A stretch of 8,007 bases of DNA from Clostridiales bacterium (GTDB lineage Bacteria > Bacillota_A > Clostridia > Saccharofermentanales > Saccharofermentanaceae): contig JAGCGE010000132.1 of assembly GCA_017649745.1 (NCBI GenBank), forward strand, positions 1-8,007, given 5' to 3'. The notes beneath the pieces were generated by a model. It had not been told where the DNA came from. It saw nothing but the letters and a program-made list of their open reading frames with translations, and searched no databases. The translations under genes and the position numbers were made by a program. Numbering within the stretch: position 1 is the stretch's first letter; each line of letters opens with the position of its first letter. Shown piece after piece: positions 5,589 through 8,007 of the stretch.

Positions 5589-7493
5589 TTATTCGGAGTC
5601 TCTTTTATGAGCTTCCTGCTTCATCTCGTACATCGCCTCATCAGCCATTCTGAAGTACTCTTCATTCTCCAGATTGTTATCCGAATCGATGATAACATAA
5701 CCGACGCTCACACTGAGCTTGAACGGAAGACTCAGATCTTCAGAGACCCTCCTGCACTTCTCGATTATCTCGGTTTTTATCTTATCCATATCTTCAGAAG
5801 CTTCGTACTTACCGATGATAACGTATTCATCACCACCATATCTTACAGCTTTCCAGCTACTCGGAACCGAAGACTTGATAACACTCGCGACAACCTTTAT
5901 CGCAATATCACCCTGAAGATGTCCGTATTTATCGTTGATCATCTTCATTCTGTTGATATCAGCAACCATGATGACTGAATTAGTCTTCGAACTTCTAAGT
6001 TCATCAAGATAAGGGATCGCGATCTTCTCATAACCCATTCTATTATAAAGTCCTGTAAGCTCATCTCTTACCGAGATGTCAGCCAGAAGTTTATTAAGAG
6101 TCTCAAGCCTGATATTCTGTCTGGCTCTGATAAGACCAGCCGCGATGTGTCTGGTCAAAGAATTGATATAGAAATCCTTGACCATCCTGATATCATTCTT
6201 ACTTACGTAATAACCTATACAATCGGCATCCATATGAAGCGGAAGGATCACATAAACAGCAGGTTTAGTTGATTCGGGATCATAATACGGAACAATATCA
6301 GATCTGTTGATGGTAAAGCTCGGAAGAGAGCTGCCGTCCCTCATACAGTAGACAACTTCTATCTTGTCACTATAGCTATCTATATTACATGGAATATCTT
6401 TCTCCATTGACTCAACGAATCTCTGATCCAAACAGATACAAAAATCGTTGCCTTCGTACGAATGCTCCTTCTCCCACAATAATGAGAATGCGTTATGGAT
6501 AGCAGAATAAGACTTAACATTAGCGACGGACTCATCAAGTTCTATGAGATGCCAGTCAAAGATCGTTCTCTCTACAGGAATAAGGAAAGCTCTTCTCCTT
6601 GCTTCCTTCTGCATTATCAAAGCCTGCTCACCTATAGAACAGCCGCAGCTCTCACCAAGATCAAAAGTCGAATCGTAGACTATATCACCGAAATCAGGTT
6701 CACCATTCATCAGGCGGATAAGATTATCCATCGCCTTATAGCTTCCTGTCTCCCAGCCGCGATCTACAGATGTTAGGATAGGCGAAAAATGACTGCCGCT
6801 GGTGATATTATCAAATCCGGTGACCATCACATCTTCAGGAACCCTATAACCTGCCTTCTCAAGTACGATGCAGATAGCCAGAGCCATCGAATCGTTGGCA
6901 CATACAAAGACGTCAGGAAGCTTGTCCATCTTGGAGATTATGTCCGGCATTTCCCTCTCGACAATAGCATAACTCCAACATCCTTCGAAAGAATTCTTCG
7001 GGTCGATCGTAAGTCCGTGCTTCTCCATCGTATCGGTTACAGCCTTATATCTCTCATTACTCTCATCGTTATCATGAGGACCGCCGATCCAGAATACATC
7101 CTTTACACCATGAACCGTGATCATATGCTCCATAAGTTCCTTCATACCATTAACATTCTCGGTCCTTATGCAGTTGATCCCATCAAGTGAATTCTCAAGA
7201 CAAATAGCAGGGATACCTGCTTCCAAGATCTTATCGCGAAGTATAAGATTCTCACCGGCATTATTAAGTGTATTACCAAGCAGCAATACTCCGTCAAAAT
7301 CCTTCAGATCCGGAAGATTAAGGATATTAAGCTCGCCAGCTATCTCAGCCTTTGTATTATCATAAGAAGTATATTCAAGGAAAATAAAAAGATCGATGTT
7401 ATCCTCAGCAACACGCTTTCTGGCTCCGTCTAAAGCGAAGTCAAGATAATCGTCACTCCAACCGTTTGTAAATAAGGCGATCTTTCTCTTCAT
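5589..7493 (-). CDS. Soluble LacI-type ligand-binding domain fused to a GGDEF diguanylate cyclase
   Basis: The 634-residue protein probably makes c-di-GMP from two GTP in response to a small ligand. Residues about 2-282 are a periplasmic-binding-protein-like domain of the LacI/GalR sensor type (MKRKIALFTNGWSDDYLDF, FDGVLLLG, IGGPHDNDESNERYKA, PDVFVCANDSMALA, PEDVMVTGFDN), closing with SCGC at 282-285. There is no DNA-binding helix-turn-helix in front, no signal peptide and no membrane helix, so sensing should be cytoplasmic. A middle region (about 300-458) looks GAF-like and leads through a short helix into the cyclase. Cyclase motifs are RDELTGLYNR (476-485), ADINRMKMINDKYGHLQGD (511-529) and the active-site loop RYGGDEY (551-557). 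The inhibitory RxxD site is absent; PSSW stands at that position (544-547). The start at 7493 is chosen because AGGAGG (7499-7504) lies 5 nt upstream; an ATG at 7511 would place that site inside the coding region. No EAL or HD-GYP phosphodiesterase is in the window. Confidence 0.93.
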   Translation of the reverse strand: MKRKIALFTNGWSDDYLDFALDGARKRVAEDNIDLFIFLEYTSYDNTKAEIAGELNILNLPDLKDFDGVLLLGNTLNNAGENLILRDKILEAGIPAICLENSLDGINCIRTENVNGMKELMEHMITVHGVKDVFWIGGPHDNDESNERYKAVTDTMEKHGLTIDPKNSFEGCWSYAIVEREMPDIISKMDKLPDVFVCANDSMALAICIVLEKAGYRVPEDVMVTGFDNITSGSHFSPILTSVDRGWETGSYKAMDNLIRLMNGEPDFGDIVYDSTFDLGESCGCSIGEQALIMQKEARRRAFLIPVERTIFDWHLIELDESVANVKSYSAIHNAFSLLWEKEHSYEGNDFCICLDQRFVESMEKDIPCNIDSYSDKIEVVYCMRDGSSLPSFTINRSDIVPYYDPESTKPAVYVILPLHMDADCIGYYVSKNDIRMVKDFYINSLTRHIAAGLIRARQNIRLETLNKLLADISVRDELTGLYNRMGYEKIAIPYLDELRSSKTNSVIMVADINRMKMINDKYGHLQGDIAIKVVASVIKSSVPSSWKAVRYGGDEYVIIGKYEASEDMDKIKTEIIEKCRRVSEDLSLPFKLSVSVGYVIIDSDNNLENEEYFRMADEAMYEMKQEAHKRDSE

Positions 7494-7498
7494 ACAGA

Positions 7499-7504
7499 CC
7501 TCCT
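7499..7504 (-). promoter_or_regulatory. Ribosome binding site fixing the GGDEF gene start
   Basis: AGGAGG lies 5 nt before the ATG at 7493. The in-frame ATG 18 nt further upstream (7511) has only a poor AAGAGTGA site, so the shorter protein is favoured. Confidence 0.8.
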
Positions 7505-7609
7505 GGATCATTCACTCTTTTATTTTATCAATTAGTCAGCTTATCTTCTACACTTTATGAAATATTTATATTAAATACATTTGATTATTTTAGAAAACAC
7601 GAAAAACTG

Positions 7610-7751
7610 GATGTCTCAAAAGTGATTTAATTCACCGGGGGCATCTCTTTTAGAATGCGAGAATCCCTCTCTGTCAGTCATGAATATCCTACCTTAGGAA
7701 GGATCCTTAGACAGAGTCTTATCCTCTTTCCAACATGAGGTAGGATTTTTT
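7610..7751 (+). ncRNA. Candidate structured RNA (leader or small RNA) on the plus strand
   Basis: Three hairpins follow each other. First, GATGTCTC (7610-7617) pairs with GGGGCATC (7638-7645), enclosing GTGA/TCAC. Second, CTCTGTC (7669-7675) pairs with GACAGAG (7710-7716), enclosing 7686-7693/7697-7704. Third, a terminator-like hairpin at 7721-7746 is followed by six T residues (7746-7751). The non-canonical positions in the first and third structures are G-U wobbles only when read on the plus strand; on the minus strand they become A-C mismatches. No known RNA family was recognised, no clear promoter was found, and no plus-strand gene follows within the window. Confidence 0.4.
7686..7751 (+). 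terminator. Terminator-like inverted repeat with T-run, with an alternative pairing
   Basis: ATCCTACCTTA (7686-7696) pairs with TGAGGTAGGAT (7736-7746) over 11 positions (10 Watson-Crick and one U-G on the plus strand), directly followed by T6. The 3' arm can instead form a local hairpin with ATCCT at 7721-7725. The long pairing uses the 5' arm of the nested hairpin 7686-7704, so it competes with that hairpin. With the stem 7669-7675/7710-7716 it would form either an alternative fold or a pseudoknot. Confidence 0.5.
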
Positions 7752-7918
7752 GAAATACGGAATCTGTATTCCTTCGTCAGGTAGGAAAAACACACGGTCT
7801 TTATAAGTGTAATGACTTCTTTTATGACCTAATGTCAGTCTTCTGAATTTTTCTCGATCATCTTTCAGTCAAGTCCAAAGTTTTGTGTAAATTCCTTAAG
7901 TCAATTAGTTTGTTGTTT

Positions 7919-7967
7919 CCAACCCAGGTCCTAAGTGGAGCGTAGCGGAACAAGGGACCTGGGTTGG
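7919..7967. repeat. 49-nt palindromic element (REP- or MITE-like)
   Basis: CCAACCCAGGTCC (7919-7931) and GGACCTGGGTTGG (7955-7967) are a perfect 13-bp inverted repeat around a 23-nt purine-rich loop containing GGAGCGTAGCGGAAC. It is markedly more GC-rich than the flanking A/T-rich DNA. Neither side has a T-run, so it is not an ordinary terminator. Compact GC-rich hairpins of this kind are usual for dispersed intergenic REP-like repeats; multi-copy status cannot be seen here. Confidence 0.6.
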
Positions 7968-8007
7968 CTCGACTCGTTCGTTATCTTTAGGCTACTAAAG
8001 CTGCCCA

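Larger units (their letters stand above)
7512..8007. other. Non-coding region of about 500 bp upstream of the GGDEF gene
   Basis: No credible protein gene is present: all ATG-initiated frames end within about ten codons on both strands. The part next to the GGDEF gene (7515-7600) is very A/T-rich and could hold its promoter. TATAAA-like -10 sequences occur there, but no convincing -35 partner. From 7610 to 7751 there is a cluster of inverted repeats reading as a plus-strand RNA with a T-run. At 7919-7967 lies a long perfect palindrome. A 6-bp hairpin CTTTAG/CTAAAG is at 7985-8000. The right edge does not show which gene lies beyond. Confidence 0.7.

Noticed and set aside
6495..7365. Plus-strand open frames opposite the GGDEF gene (for example 6495-6776, 6789-7190, 7117-7365)
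   Set aside because: They are antisense to a gene with clear domain motifs, have no family signature and no good ribosome binding sites.
7494..7511. ATG start six residues upstream for the GGDEF protein
   Set aside because: The AGGAGG site would lie inside the coding sequence; it is ideally placed for the ATG at 7493.
7931..8005. Minus-strand open frame entering from the right edge and ending in the palindrome
   Set aside because: Only 24 codons, Ser/Arg/Leu-rich, reading through the inverted repeat; nothing supports coding.
7512..8007. c-di-GMP (GEMM), SAM, TPP, purine or T-box riboswitch upstream of the GGDEF gene
   Set aside because: I looked for core motifs of these classes on both strands and found none; the visible pairing favours the plus strand, not the GGDEF leader.
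1..8007. CRISPR array, tRNA, rRNA or insertion-sequence transposase
   Set aside because: No regularly spaced repeats, cloverleaf-like segments, rRNA motifs or transposase-like frames were seen on either strand.

Overview
The window looks like chromosomal DNA from a Clostridia-type bacterium (Bacillota, possibly Lachnospiraceae or a related gut/rumen lineage). The reasons are strong AGGAGG-type ribosome binding sites, moderate-to-low GC, an ECF sigma factor overlapping a single-pass membrane anti-sigma-like gene, and a cytoplasmic sugar-binding-protein/GGDEF fusion. This is inference from protein style; no marker gene is present. Every recognisable protein gene lies on the minus strand, so the window reads right to left.

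Minus-strand order: (i) 8007-7494, about 500 bp without a protein gene. It holds a perfect 13-bp inverted repeat around a 23-nt loop (7919-7967) and a cluster of inverted repeats (about 7610-7751) whose wobble pairs and T-run point to a structured RNA made from the PLUS strand. (ii) 7493-5589, a soluble LacI-type ligand-binding domain joined to a GGDEF diguanylate cyclase. (iii) 5473-5027, a small DUF5348-like protein. (iv) 4866-4078, an alpha/beta hydrolase with a complete Ser-Asp-His triad. (v) 3990-3436, an ECF sigma factor overlapping by 4 nt (ATGA) (vi) 3439-2540, a membrane-anchored putative anti-sigma factor. The unit is preceded by an ECF-type promoter (TGAAAT-N16-CGTC) and closed by a 17-bp intrinsic terminator (2465-2510). 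(vii) 2431-1664, 1659-583 and 578-1 (runs off the window): an ABC ATPase and two ABC-2-type permeases, each separated by only 4 nt, forming one operon.

Working model: the sigma/anti-sigma pair is an autoregulated envelope-stress or signal-sensing switch, and the ABC exporter directly downstream is a plausible target or partner, although a strong terminator lies between them. The GGDEF protein would couple an intracellular small ligand (perhaps a sugar) to c-di-GMP synthesis. The hydrolase and the DUF5348-like gene have no clear link to either system. The most unexplained part of the window is the right-hand non-coding 500 bp.
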